Assembly (NCBI RefSeq): GCF_964019545.1
Contig: NZ_OZ026451.1
Span: 558,001 to 622,000 of the forward strand
Length of the DNA: 64,000 bases
DNA from: Rickettsiella endosymbiont of Xylota segnis
Lineage (GTDB): Bacteria > Pseudomonadota > Gammaproteobacteria > Diplorickettsiales > Diplorickettsiaceae
Direction: 5' to 3'
Both the position numbers and the translations under genes were made by a program. Positions 41,443 through 49,290 of the stretch are shown here, in pieces. Within the stretch, counting starts at the first letter, position 1. Every line of letters begins with the position of its first letter. The notes under the pieces are model-generated. The model had not been told where the DNA came from, ran no database searches, and saw nothing but the letters and a program-made list of their open reading frames with translations.

Positions 41443-41471
41443 TTTTTGTTAGAGCCTATGACTCCTTAGCG

Positions 41472-41720
41472 ATGAAGAACTTGCAAGAAAAATTAAAACG
41501 TTTACGATGGCAATGTCGGCGCGGCATGCTCGAATTAGATCTTCTTTTATTAACTTTTTTAGATAAAAATTACCTAAATTTAAGCGCTGCCGATCAAGAG
41601 TTATTTGAGCAATTATTAACGTATTCGGATCAAGAGCTTTACTGTTATTTAATTAAACGCCAGCCTATAGAAAATGGAGCGATGCAGATTTTAATAGAAC
41701 GGGTAAGTTGTGGCCGCTAA
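41472..41720 (+). CDS. sdhE: SdhE, succinate dehydrogenase flavinylation factor
   Basis: This small (82-residue) helical protein helps attach FAD to SdhA and FrdA. KRLRWQCRRGMLELDLLLLTF contains the RGxxE motif needed for this activity. FEQLLTYSDQELYCYLIKRQP fits the rest of the family (YgfY/Sdh5). It overlaps the next gene by 11 bases, as in the conserved sdhE-ygfX pair. Confidence 0.93.
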   Translation: MKNLQEKLKRLRWQCRRGMLELDLLLLTFLDKNYLNLSAADQELFEQLLTYSDQELYCYLIKRQPIENGAMQILIERVSCGR

Positions 41721-42135
41721 TTTCTATCGTTTAAAATCCTCTAATTATTTTGCTATTTTTCTCCTAGTGGTGCATGGTGGCGCTATTGCTTGTTTATGTT
41801 TTTTACCTTGGCCATGGTGGACTAAATTATTATTAAGCTTGGCTTGTTTAATGAGCTTTGTGACTCTTTTTTGTCAACATGTTTTATTAAATAATCCGTG
41901 TTCAGTGATTGAATTTTGGCAACAAAGTTCAGGTTCTTGGCAATTGAGAAATAATCTAGGTGAAGTAAAGTTATTCAAATTAGTGGACGATAGTATTTGT
42001 ACCCGTTATTTTGTCCTACTAAACTTTGTTTCCTTAGACAAGAAAAAAAGCAAAATTTCCTTAGTTTTATTGCCGGATAGTTTAAATCCTAAGGACTTTA
42101 GACAGTTACATAGGCAATTACACGGTGTTGGCTAA
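41710..42135 (+). CDS. ygfX: YgfX family membrane protein
   Basis: This 141-residue protein has two close hydrophobic helices near residues 14-30 and 35-53, then a soluble tail. The start is a GTG inside sdhE. E. coli YgfX (CptA) is encoded after sdhE and has been described as a toxin acting on the cytoskeleton or as a regulator; the physiological role is unsettled. The assignment rests mainly on gene order, size and the two-helix layout. Confidence 0.75.
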   Translation: MAANFYRLKSSNYFAIFLLVVHGGAIACLCFLPWPWWTKLLLSLACLMSFVTLFCQHVLLNNPCSVIEFWQQSSGSWQLRNNLGEVKLFKLVDDSICTRYFVLLNFVSLDKKKSKISLVLLPDSLNPKDFRQLHRQLHGVG

Positions 42136-42253
42136 ACAGCCCTTAATGTTACTTTTTAAGAATTAGCCGATTACGCCAAATAATATTCGTGCTATAGGCT
42201 TAGCACTTGGAATAATGTATAATTTTTAAGCAATTTTCACGCAGTAGGTTCTT

Positions 42254-42673
42254 ATGTCAGAAATATTATCACAGCAAAATTTAGTTTCAGAGACGTCCTT
42301 CCCAGAGATACAGCCGATTACTCTTACTGAAAATGCGGCCAGAAAAATAGGAGAATTGATCGCTGAGGAAGAGAATTTACAGCTAAAATTACGTGTCTTT
42401 ATTACCGGTGGTGGTTGTTCTGGTTTTCAATATGGATTTAGTTTCGATGAGACTATTAATGAAGATGATACGCTGATAAGCAAGACTATCGCTACAAAAG
42501 ATGCTGAAGATTGCGATTTTATCAAGGTTCAACTACTCGTGGATCCCATGAGCTTAGTTTATTTAGTAGGTGCAGAAATTGATTATAAATCTGACTTAAC
42601 CGGGGAACAGTTTATCATTCGTAATCCAAACGCTAAAACCACTTGCGGTTGCGGCTCTTCTTTTGTTGCTTAA
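42254..42673 (+). CDS. erpA: ErpA, iron-sulfur cluster insertion protein
   Basis: This A-type carrier delivers Fe-S clusters to targets such as IspG/IspH. The 139-residue protein has [11 protein letters not shown] at the domain start, [17 protein letters not shown] with the first ligand Cys, and TTCGCGSSF with the other two. The ~20-residue N-terminal lead is longer than in E. coli ErpA. A TATAAT at 42219-42224 may be the -10 of its promoter. Its stop overlaps the convergent anmK stop by 4 bases. Confidence 0.93.
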   Translation: MSEILSQQNLVSETSFPEIQPITLTENAARKIGELIAEEENLQLKLRVFITGGGCSGFQYGFSFDETINEDDTLISKTIATKDAEDCDFIKVQLLVDPMSLVYLVGAEIDYKSDLTGEQFIIRNPNAKTTCGCGSSFVA

Positions 42674-43788
42674 GCTTTTAAGTATATTCCACCCAGTATG
42701 GTTGCATTTTTAGCGCCGGTTACTTCAGGAAGATTACTGGATTTGCCCTCTAAAGTTTGTTTTGCAATCCATGCAAATGCCATAGCTTCTACCCAATCAC
42801 TGGCAACGCCTCGGTCATCGGTTAACAATACTTGATGCGGTTCGCAATGTTGTTGTATCCGTTTTCTTAAATAGATATTCTTACTTCCTCCTCCACACAG
42901 TAAAATGACGCCATGAAAACTTTTAACGGTCTGGATAGCTCTGCTAATGCTGATTGCAACCAGTTCACAAAGTGTTGTTTGCACACTAGCGGGTGATATA
43001 TGTCGATTTAGCATCGCTAAATGAGTTTGTATCCATTTAAAATTGAAATATTCACGTCCGGTACTTTTGGGCGGTTTTAATTGAAAATAAGGATCGGATA
43101 AAAATTGGCGTAATAACGCTTCGTCATAAGTAGCACTCGCTGCCCAAACGCCATTTTCATCAAACCATTGTTGGAGGTGAGCGTGTATCCATTGATCCAG
43201 TAAACAATTTGCTGGGCCGATATCGAAACCTAAAATAGTTGCATTTAAATCGGCAGGTAAATAAGTGATATTAGCGATCCCACCAAGATTTAACACGATA
43301 GTATCTTCTTTTTCAGTGCGAAAAATAGAATTGTGAAAAGCAGGGGTTAGCGGTGCACCTTGACCGCCTGCAGCAATATCGCGTCGACGAAAATCTGCAA
43401 TCGTTGTTATTCTGGTTTTTTCGGCAATAATATTCGGATCGCCAATCTGAATTGTAAAAGGGCAATTGGAAAGATGGGGATAATGAAAAACGGTTTGACC
43501 ATGACTACCTATGGCTAAAATATCTTTGGCAGAAAATTTACTTTCTGCTAATAATTTTTTTATCGTTTCCACTGAAATTAATGCTATTTTTTGATCGAGT
43601 TCAGCAAATTTTATAATGTTGATTGTGTCTGTAGTGTATAGTTTGGTGAGATCTTCACGCAAAGTATTGGGTAAAGGAGATTTGTAGCTCGCAAGTAAGC
43701 TGGGTCGGTCGCTAGAAAAATCAATTAATGCAGCATCTACTGCATCCATACTCGTACCTGACATTAAACCGATATACAATTTTTTCAT
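42670..43788 (-). CDS. anmK: Anhydro-N-acetylmuramic acid kinase
   Basis: It phosphorylates and opens 1,6-anhydro-MurNAc from peptidoglycan recycling to give MurNAc-6-P. The 372-residue protein has [15 protein letters not shown] at the start, [37 protein letters not shown] and LLCGGGSKN. All fit the ASKHA-fold AnmK family. It is a single minus-strand gene upstream of rnpB. Confidence 0.96.
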   Translation of the reverse strand: MKKLYIGLMSGTSMDAVDAALIDFSSDRPSLLASYKSPLPNTLREDLTKLYTTDTINIIKFAELDQKIALISVETIKKLLAESKFSAKDILAIGSHGQTVFHYPHLSNCPFTIQIGDPNIIAEKTRITTIADFRRRDIAAGGQGAPLTPAFHNSIFRTEKEDTIVLNLGGIANITYLPADLNATILGFDIGPANCLLDQWIHAHLQQWFDENGVWAASATYDEALLRQFLSDPYFQLKPPKSTGREYFNFKWIQTHLAMLNRHISPASVQTTLCELVAISISRAIQTVKSFHGVILLCGGGSKNIYLRKRIQQHCEPHQVLLTDDRGVASDWVEAMAFAWIAKQTLEGKSSNLPEVTGAKNATILGGIYLKA

Positions 43789-43952
43789 TGACAGTTTTTC
43801 CTAAATTGCTTCGCGATCGCACCATCAATACCTTTTGACGCGCAATAATTAATGATATGCAAAAAAAGACTAGATTTTTAATAAGCTGTATTCGCGAAAT
43901 ATTTTTAATTGTATTGCAATGCACAGCCAAAAAATAGTACGCTAAGCTTAAG

Positions 43953-44318
43953 TAGAGTTGGCTAGACAGTCGCTGTAGTTTCTACAGAGGAAAGTCCGGG
44001 CTCCATCGGGCAAAGTGCCAGGTAATGCCTGGGAGGTGTAAGCCTACGGAAAGTGCCACAGAAAATATACCGCCTATAACTAATTTCACCGTCTTTGGCG
44101 AAAATAGAATGAGGTAAGGGTGAAAAGGTGTGGTAAAAGCACACCGCATCGTTGGTAACAGTGATGGCAGGGCAAACCCCACTTGGAGCAAGACCAAATA
44201 GGAACCTTTTAGGCGTGGCCCACGCTAGGTTCGGGTAGGTCGCTTGAGATGTATGGTGACGTATATCCTAGATGAATGACTGTCCACGACAGAACCCGGC
44301 TTATCGGCTGACTCTCTT
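43953..44318 (+). ncRNA. rnpB: RNase P RNA (type A)
   Basis: This is the catalytic RNA that trims tRNA 5' leaders. The core is recognisable: GACAGTCGC near the 5' end, GAGGAAAGTCCGGGCTCC, a middle GGGTGAAAAGGTG segment, GGCAAACCCC, and a 3' AGAACCCGGCTTATCGGC. The ends pair into a P1 helix: AGAGUUGGCU at 43954-43963 with the GGCUGACUCU region at 44306-44315. Small apparent reading frames across it are shadows. End positions are estimated to within a few bases. Confidence 0.95.
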
Positions 44319-44421
44319 TTCTAAACTATTACCATTCAGGTAATTAATTCGCCAAATTTATAGTCTGTCTGCTCGTTTTGTATTTATAAAACACATTTAT
44401 TCAAGCTCCTCCAGCTAATGC

Positions 44422-44451
44422 TTGACAAGAAGCAATTCTAATTCCTATAGT
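44422..44451 (+). promoter_or_regulatory. Sigma-70 promoter of the mraZ operon
   Basis: TTGACA at 44422-44427 and TATAGT at 44446-44451 are separated by 18 bases. The expected start of transcription is near 44458, just before the MraZ boxes and about 45 bases upstream of the mraZ ATG. Confidence 0.8.
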
Positions 44452-44460
44452 GTAATTAAG

Positions 44461-44494
44461 TGGCAAAAAGTGGGTAAATGTGGGCAGAAATGGG
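44461..44494 (+). promoter_or_regulatory. MraZ operator: 10-bp phased TGGG boxes
   Basis: TGGG occurs at 44471, 44481 and 44491, each exactly 10 bases after the last, and a weaker TGGC sits at 44461. MraZ is known to bind repeats of this kind upstream of its own gene and repress the dcw operon. The last box lies 8 bases before the mraZ start codon, so bound protein might also block translation initiation or transcript elongation. Confidence 0.85.
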
Positions 44495-44501
44495 ATAAAT
44501 T

Positions 44502-44957
44502 ATGTTTCGGGGTATAAATTTGGTAGTGCTCGATGCGAAAGGCCGGATCAAGTTACCGGTACGCTTTCGACAGTTGCTACCTGCAGATAAAGAACCTCAG
44601 CTAGTACTCACCATCGATACCGAGTCTCCTTGTTTATTGCTTTATCCGATACAGGAATGGGAAATCATTGAAGAAAAATTGCAGGCTTTACCGAGCTTTA
44701 ATCCCGCAGTACGACGTATTCAGCGTTTACTGATAGGTCATGCAACGGATTTGGATTTAGATACGAATGGTCGAATTTTATTGCCAGCACTGTTAAGAAA
44801 TTATGCGCATTTAGAAAAAGAAATTATGGTCGTAGGTCAAGGTAGAAAAATTGAATTGTGGGGCGCTAGTGAATGGGACGATTATCGTACTCAATGGATT
44901 TCAGAAACGGTTAAGCCTGGTGAGATACCTGATGAGTTACAGACTCTAGCGTTGTAG
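44502..44957 (+). CDS. mraZ: MraZ transcriptional regulator
   Basis: This 151-residue AbrB-like regulator has two swapped-hairpin repeats, seen as VLDAKGRIKLPVRFR and LDTNGRILLPALLR, each with the DxxxR signature. MraZ forms ring-shaped oligomers that bind direct repeats and repress its own operon. The phased TGGG boxes just upstream are its expected target. First gene of mraZ-rsmH-ftsL-ftsI. Confidence 0.96.
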   Translation: MFRGINLVVLDAKGRIKLPVRFRQLLPADKEPQLVLTIDTESPCLLLYPIQEWEIIEEKLQALPSFNPAVRRIQRLLIGHATDLDLDTNGRILLPALLRNYAHLEKEIMVVGQGRKIELWGASEWDDYRTQWISETVKPGEIPDELQTLAL

Positions 44958-44967
44958 GCGATTAGTG

Positions 44968-45903
44968 ATGCAAAAACAAGAACAGCATCAACCGGTTTTA
45001 CTTGCAGAGGTGGTTGAATATTTAGCTATTGATGCCGATGGAATATACATTGATGCCACATTTGGGCGGGGCGGCCATGCCGGAGAAATTTTACGGCATT
45101 TAGGAAACAAGGGAAGATTAATAGCAATTGATAAAGATCCAGCAGCCGTTGTTTGTGCGCAACAGCAGTGGGGTCATGATAAACGTTTTAAGATTTATCA
45201 GGGTTCATTTAAATGTATTAAAGAAATTACTGCATCCGAAGAAATTACAGGACTGGTGTCGGGACTTTTATTAGATTTAGGTGTTTCTTCACCCCAATTA
45301 GATCAAGCGGAAAGAGGATTTAGTTTTTTACGAGATGGGCCATTAGATATGCGTATGGATCCGAAAACAGGAATCAGCGCAGCAGAATGGCTAGCTTGCG
45401 CACAAGAGAAGGAAATTGCACAAGTATTAAAGGATTATGGCGAAGAACGTTATGCAAAACGTATTGCTCGAGCAATAGTAGAAGAACGAAAGTTAAGACC
45501 TATTGTCACTACGGTTCATTTAGCGAATGTGGTGAAGTTAGCTCACCCGCGATGGGAAAGGCATAAACATCCTGCTACGCAAACCTTTCAAGCAATACGC
45601 ATTCGAATTAATAATGAATTGGAAGATTTAAATTCCTGCTTAGAACAAAGTCTAGAAGTGTTGAAGATAGGTGGGCGTTTGTTAGTCATTAGCTTTCATT
45701 CATTAGAAGATCGAATCGTAAAACGTTTTATTCGTCAGCATGCTCATGAAGCGGTGGAATTAAAAAAGCTACCTTTCATGCCAGCTGAATGGAGGCCTAA
45801 ATTAAAAAATTTGGGTCGCGGGATTAAACCGGATGCGTATGCGATTAAAGCCAATCCACGATCGCGTAGCGCAGTGTTACGAATTGCGGAGAAAATATCA
45901 TGA
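44968..45903 (+). CDS. rsmH: 16S rRNA (cytosine(1402)-N(4))-methyltransferase RsmH
   Basis: This SAM enzyme methylates N4 of C1402 in the 16S P-site region. It has HQPVLLAEVVEYL at the N terminus and YIDATFGRGGHAGEIL (SAM loop). GLLLDLGVSSPQLDQAERGFSF, DMRMDP and VISFHSLEDRIVK all fit the family. ATG 44968 is preferred over a GTG three bases earlier. Its stop overlaps the ftsL start in an ATGA. Confidence 0.96.
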   Translation: MQKQEQHQPVLLAEVVEYLAIDADGIYIDATFGRGGHAGEILRHLGNKGRLIAIDKDPAAVVCAQQQWGHDKRFKIYQGSFKCIKEITASEEITGLVSGLLLDLGVSSPQLDQAERGFSFLRDGPLDMRMDPKTGISAAEWLACAQEKEIAQVLKDYGEERYAKRIARAIVEERKLRPIVTTVHLANVVKLAHPRWERHKHPATQTFQAIRIRINNELEDLNSCLEQSLEVLKIGGRLLVISFHSLEDRIVKRFIRQHAHEAVELKKLPFMPAEWRPKLKNLGRGIKPDAYAIKANPRSRSAVLRIAEKIS

Positions 45904-46241
45904 ATATGGCGGCACGTGCTTTAACACAAAGTACCTTGACATGGGAACATAGGCAAAGCTGGGTTATTTCCTTAAAAATGATAGGACTCATTTTATTAAT
46001 ACTAGCAGTTTTGTCTTCGGCACTTTCAGTTATTTATATAAAAACTGTACAACGTAACTTATATAGTCAATTACAAGCAAGCCAGCAAGATTCTGATAAT
46101 TTAAAAACAGAATGGAGCCAACTACTACTCGAGGAAAATACTTGGGTGGCGCCCGTTCGAATACAAACCTTAGCTCAACAAGAATTAGGAATGCGAATTC
46201 CCGAAATGAAAAACACGGTTTTATTAACGAAGTCTGTTTAA
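45900..46241 (+). CDS. ftsL: Cell division protein FtsL
   Basis: This 113-residue bitopic protein has a short cytoplasmic tail and one membrane helix at about residues 27-46. A periplasmic leucine-zipper-like coiled coil (QLQASQQDSDNLKTEW) follows. FtsL joins FtsB and FtsQ and activates FtsWI. The primary sequence is poorly conserved, so the call relies on layout and on its position between rsmH and ftsI. Confidence 0.9.
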   Translation: MNMAARALTQSTLTWEHRQSWVISLKMIGLILLILAVLSSALSVIYIKTVQRNLYSQLQASQQDSDNLKTEWSQLLLEENTWVAPVRIQTLAQQELGMRIPEMKNTVLLTKSV

Positions 46242-46306
46242 ATGCTATTCGACTGTTCGCCTCCGACTCAAGCCCTTAATTTGGTTTAGCAAGAGGTGTA
46301 GCTTAC

Positions 46307-48061
46307 ATGCAGGGTCGTCAGGTCAAAAAAAATAAATCTACTTCTATTGCTACGAAATACCAATGGCGCTTAATAATCGTGATTTTCATATTAACGATCA
46401 TCGCTTTGGGTTTAATTGGTCGACTTATCAATTTAACGGTTATTAACCGTCAGTTTTTGCGTAATCAAGGTAATGCAAGAACAGTACGTACTTTAAATAT
46501 TCCTGCACATCGCGGTATGATTTTGGATCGCCAGGGTGTGCCTTTAGCTATCAGTACACCCGTCGATGCTGTTTGGATCGATCCTGCTTACTTTAGACCT
46601 AATCGACAACAACTTTCTTTGTTAGGTCATTTTTTACAAATCAATCCGCAAACCATTCATGAAATACAATTACATGGTCAATTCAAAGAATTTATTTATT
46701 TAAAGCGTGGTTTGAATCCGAGTTTAGCAAAACAAATCAAGGATCTAAAAATACCGGGCGTATTTTTACAAAATGAATATCATCGTTATTACCCAGAAGG
46801 CCCAGTGATGGCGCATGTCGTTGGTTTAACCAATGTAGATGATAAGGGTCAAGAAGGTTTAGAGTTAGCTTATAATAATTGGTTAGAAGGCCAATCCGGT
46901 TTAAAGAAAGTTATCAAAGATCGATTAGGACATGTCGTGGCGGATATACGATCCATTCGTAAGCCAAGACCTGGACATGACTTACAATTAAGTATCGATA
47001 AACGTATCCAATATGTTGCGTATAGAGAACTGAAGACCGGCATTGAACGATATCAAGCCGAATCAGGATCGGTTGTTGTACTCGATGTTAAAACCGGTGA
47101 AGTTTTAGCGATGGTAAATTGGCCCTCTTATAACCCTAATGACAGGTTAACGGCGCAGGATGGCCATACACGTAACCGTGCATTAACTGATCTATTTGAA
47201 CCTGGATCCACCATTAAAAGTTTTAGTATGGCCAGTGTACTAGCGAACGGCCAATTTACTCCTACTAGTCAAATCGATACATCACCTGGTTGGATGATTG
47301 TTGCTGGTAAGCGAATTATGGATGAACATAATAATGGTGTGATGGATTTAACTAAGATATTACAGATCTCGAGTAACATGGGAATGTCAAAGCTTATTCT
47401 TTCGCTTCCCGCAGAAAATCTGTGGAATACTTTACACCAAATGGGTTTTGGTCAAATTACACAAAGTGGTTTTCCAGGAGAGCGAACCGGCAGTTTGCCA
47501 AACTTTAAAGTGTGGAACCCTTTTGTACTGGCCACTTTATCGTTTGGTTATGGAATCTCAGTCACTGCTTTACAATTGGCTCAAGCTTATGCAGTGCTAG
47601 CGCATGGCGGTATCAAAGTTCCAGTTACTTTTCTTAAAGTTCAAGGTGATCCGCCGTTAGGACAACAGGTGATGGATAAAACTATCAGTAGAGAAGTTTT
47701 GGATATGTTGGAGTCAGTACTGACTAAAGGAGGAACAGCCCCATTAGCGCGTGTTCCAGGTTATAGAGTGATAGGCAAAACAGGTACGGTGCGTATAGTC
47801 GGTGTACATGGTTATGAAAAGCATCGCTATAATAGTATTTTTATTGGTATCGCTCCTGCAAGTCATCCACGTTTAGTCGTGGCTGTCATTTTGCATGATC
47901 CAAAAGGTCGCTTATATTATGGCGGTTATACGGCTGGACCTATTTTTTCCCATGTGATGAATAATGCTTTACACTTGTTAAATATTGTACCGGATGACTT
48001 AGCCAGTCTTAATCAACCGCTTCCTAAAGTAATGCTACCTTCACTTGGCATGCAAGATTAA
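46307..48061 (+). CDS. ftsI: Penicillin-binding protein 3 (FtsI), septal transpeptidase
   Basis: This inner-membrane class B PBP cross-links septal peptidoglycan. The 584-residue protein has an N-terminal anchor (about 22-42) and a pedestal domain with RGMILDRQGVPLA. The transpeptidase domain has STIK with active-site Ser301, SSN (ISSNMGMS) and KTGT (IGKTGTVRI). It is the last gene of the operon: murE does not follow, and a terminator-like hairpin starts 8 bases after the stop. Confidence 0.96.
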   Translation: MQGRQVKKNKSTSIATKYQWRLIIVIFILTIIALGLIGRLINLTVINRQFLRNQGNARTVRTLNIPAHRGMILDRQGVPLAISTPVDAVWIDPAYFRPNRQQLSLLGHFLQINPQTIHEIQLHGQFKEFIYLKRGLNPSLAKQIKDLKIPGVFLQNEYHRYYPEGPVMAHVVGLTNVDDKGQEGLELAYNNWLEGQSGLKKVIKDRLGHVVADIRSIRKPRPGHDLQLSIDKRIQYVAYRELKTGIERYQAESGSVVVLDVKTGEVLAMVNWPSYNPNDRLTAQDGHTRNRALTDLFEPGSTIKSFSMASVLANGQFTPTSQIDTSPGWMIVAGKRIMDEHNNGVMDLTKILQISSNMGMSKLILSLPAENLWNTLHQMGFGQITQSGFPGERTGSLPNFKVWNPFVLATLSFGYGISVTALQLAQAYAVLAHGGIKVPVTFLKVQGDPPLGQQVMDKTISREVLDMLESVLTKGGTAPLARVPGYRVIGKTGTVRIVGVHGYEKHRYNSIFIGIAPASHPRLVVAVILHDPKGRLYYGGYTAGPIFSHVMNNALHLLNIVPDDLASLNQPLPKVMLPSLGMQD

Positions 48062-48068
48062 AGTGCTG

Positions 48069-48107
48069 CCGAATAATATCCCTGCTCATTATAATATTTG
48101 GTTTTTT
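48069..48107 (+). terminator. Rho-independent terminator after ftsI
   Basis: An 11-base arm at 48069-48079 (CCGAATAATAT) can pair with 48091-48101 (ATAATATTTGG), with one wobble and one mismatch, around an 11-base loop. Six T residues follow at 48102-48107. The stem is AT-rich, so efficiency is uncertain. Confidence 0.6.
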
Positions 48108-48337
48108 GAAATTACTTATAAATAAAATATAAAAAACCGCTCATACATTATCATCATGAATGTCAACAAAATCCATTTTATCAGTTTATTCTGAGCTTAA
48201 CTCTATATTATCCAATTTTAGCTTTTTCATTTAAAAGATAGAATTTTCGAGAAAGTTTAAAATCGTTTTAATCTTTCCAGTACGGCTTAGCAGTCGTCAG
48301 AAATTAGCCATTTAAAATTATATTTTAAGGAGATAAT

Positions 48338-48751
48338 ATGTTAAACGCTAATTTATCGTTTGATGGTTCCACAGGTCAGATATTAAATTACATAGGAAAT
48401 AAAAAAGCTATTGAGGCGCCCGATATTGTACGGATAGGACCAGGAAGATACACTGTAACGTTTTTATCAGGTCGTCAGATTGATGCAGCCAGAATAGGAT
48501 CATCTATCGTGACAGTCCAATGCCAAAGTCCAGTAGGGAGCGGAACAATTACCAACGTTATTGCGAGTCCAAAGGCAGTATATAATCCTACTTCCATCCA
48601 ATATCCCTGGAGTATTAGTTTTCAAATCGAAACACAAAATATTGTTCCTGCTTTATTATTATTGGGCCCGATATTAAGTTATGTCGATAGATCAGTAGTA
48701 ATGGTCGCGTTTCGAGCAAAAAATAGGATGCAGAGATATCCAGGTATGTAA
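48338..48751 (+). CDS. Hypothetical beta-rich protein
   Basis: This 137-residue protein is not recognised. AAGGAG lies 6 bases before the ATG, the clearest ribosome binding site in this part of the window, so expression is likely. It lacks a signal peptide and membrane helices. Glycine-spaced strands (GPGRYTVTFLSGRQIDAARI) and the end pattern VVMVAFRAKNR look beta-sandwich-like, reminiscent of trimeric phage-fibre tips. That resemblance is impression only. It is bordered by non-coding DNA on both sides. Confidence 0.6.
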   Translation: MLNANLSFDGSTGQILNYIGNKKAIEAPDIVRIGPGRYTVTFLSGRQIDAARIGSSIVTVQCQSPVGSGTITNVIASPKAVYNPTSIQYPWSISFQIETQNIVPALLLLGPILSYVDRSVVMVAFRAKNRMQRYPGM

Positions 48752-49290
48752 AGTTTGGTTAGGACTGAAGATCACTTTCTGCAGTTTTAATGTTACAAGG
48801 GGAACTGGAGAGAAGTCGTGCCAGCTAGATAAATTCCTCGGTATAACGGAAATGCTATCGTAACAAACGGGTTAAAATGTTACTATTTATCAAATAACGG
48901 AATGACGAGGATAGTTTTTTATAGGGGTAAGAAGTATATAATAATACATACATAAAGATTTGATAATTAACTCGTTTGTTACTGTCACGGCATGTATGCG
49001 CTAATTTAAATCTGCACCGATTAGAGAGGAAAAAAATCGTAATCCACCATAGCTAGATGCAACTAATTCTGCGCAAATACAGATGATTTGATAGATTACC
49101 GTTACAGGTGATTTGACTTTGCAAGTAACGGAAGGCTCTAATATTTCATTCGATCGGTTAGTTGTATGCTCATTACCAATACAGCTAGTTGTTAATTTTT
49201 AAAAAAACTATACTATTATTGGGATGGCCATCGGTTGTGCGGCTTTAAGCTTTAAGCTTTAAGATTTCTTAATATTTAAAGGTATAGACG
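48752..49290. other. Long intergenic region upstream of the autotransporter-like gene
   Basis: I see no gene in these 539 bases. It holds an inverted pair CCGTTAC/GTAACGG around 49099-49130. Three tandem GCTTTAA units lie at 49242-49262, directly before the ribosome binding region of the gene at 49291. Repeats of TAACGG-like words occur elsewhere in it. It probably contains the promoter for the surface protein; I cannot place it precisely. Confidence 0.4.
49242..49262 (+). repeat. Heptanucleotide repeat (GCTTTAA)3
   Basis: Three perfect GCTTTAA units end 28 bases before the start of the autotransporter-like gene. A change in unit number would shift promoter or leader spacing of a surface protein gene. 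Confidence 0.85.

Noticed and set aside
43962-44197. Minus-strand reading frames of 60-71 codons over the RNase P RNA
   Set aside because: They fall entirely within a well-formed rnpB sequence and have no ribosome binding site or family.
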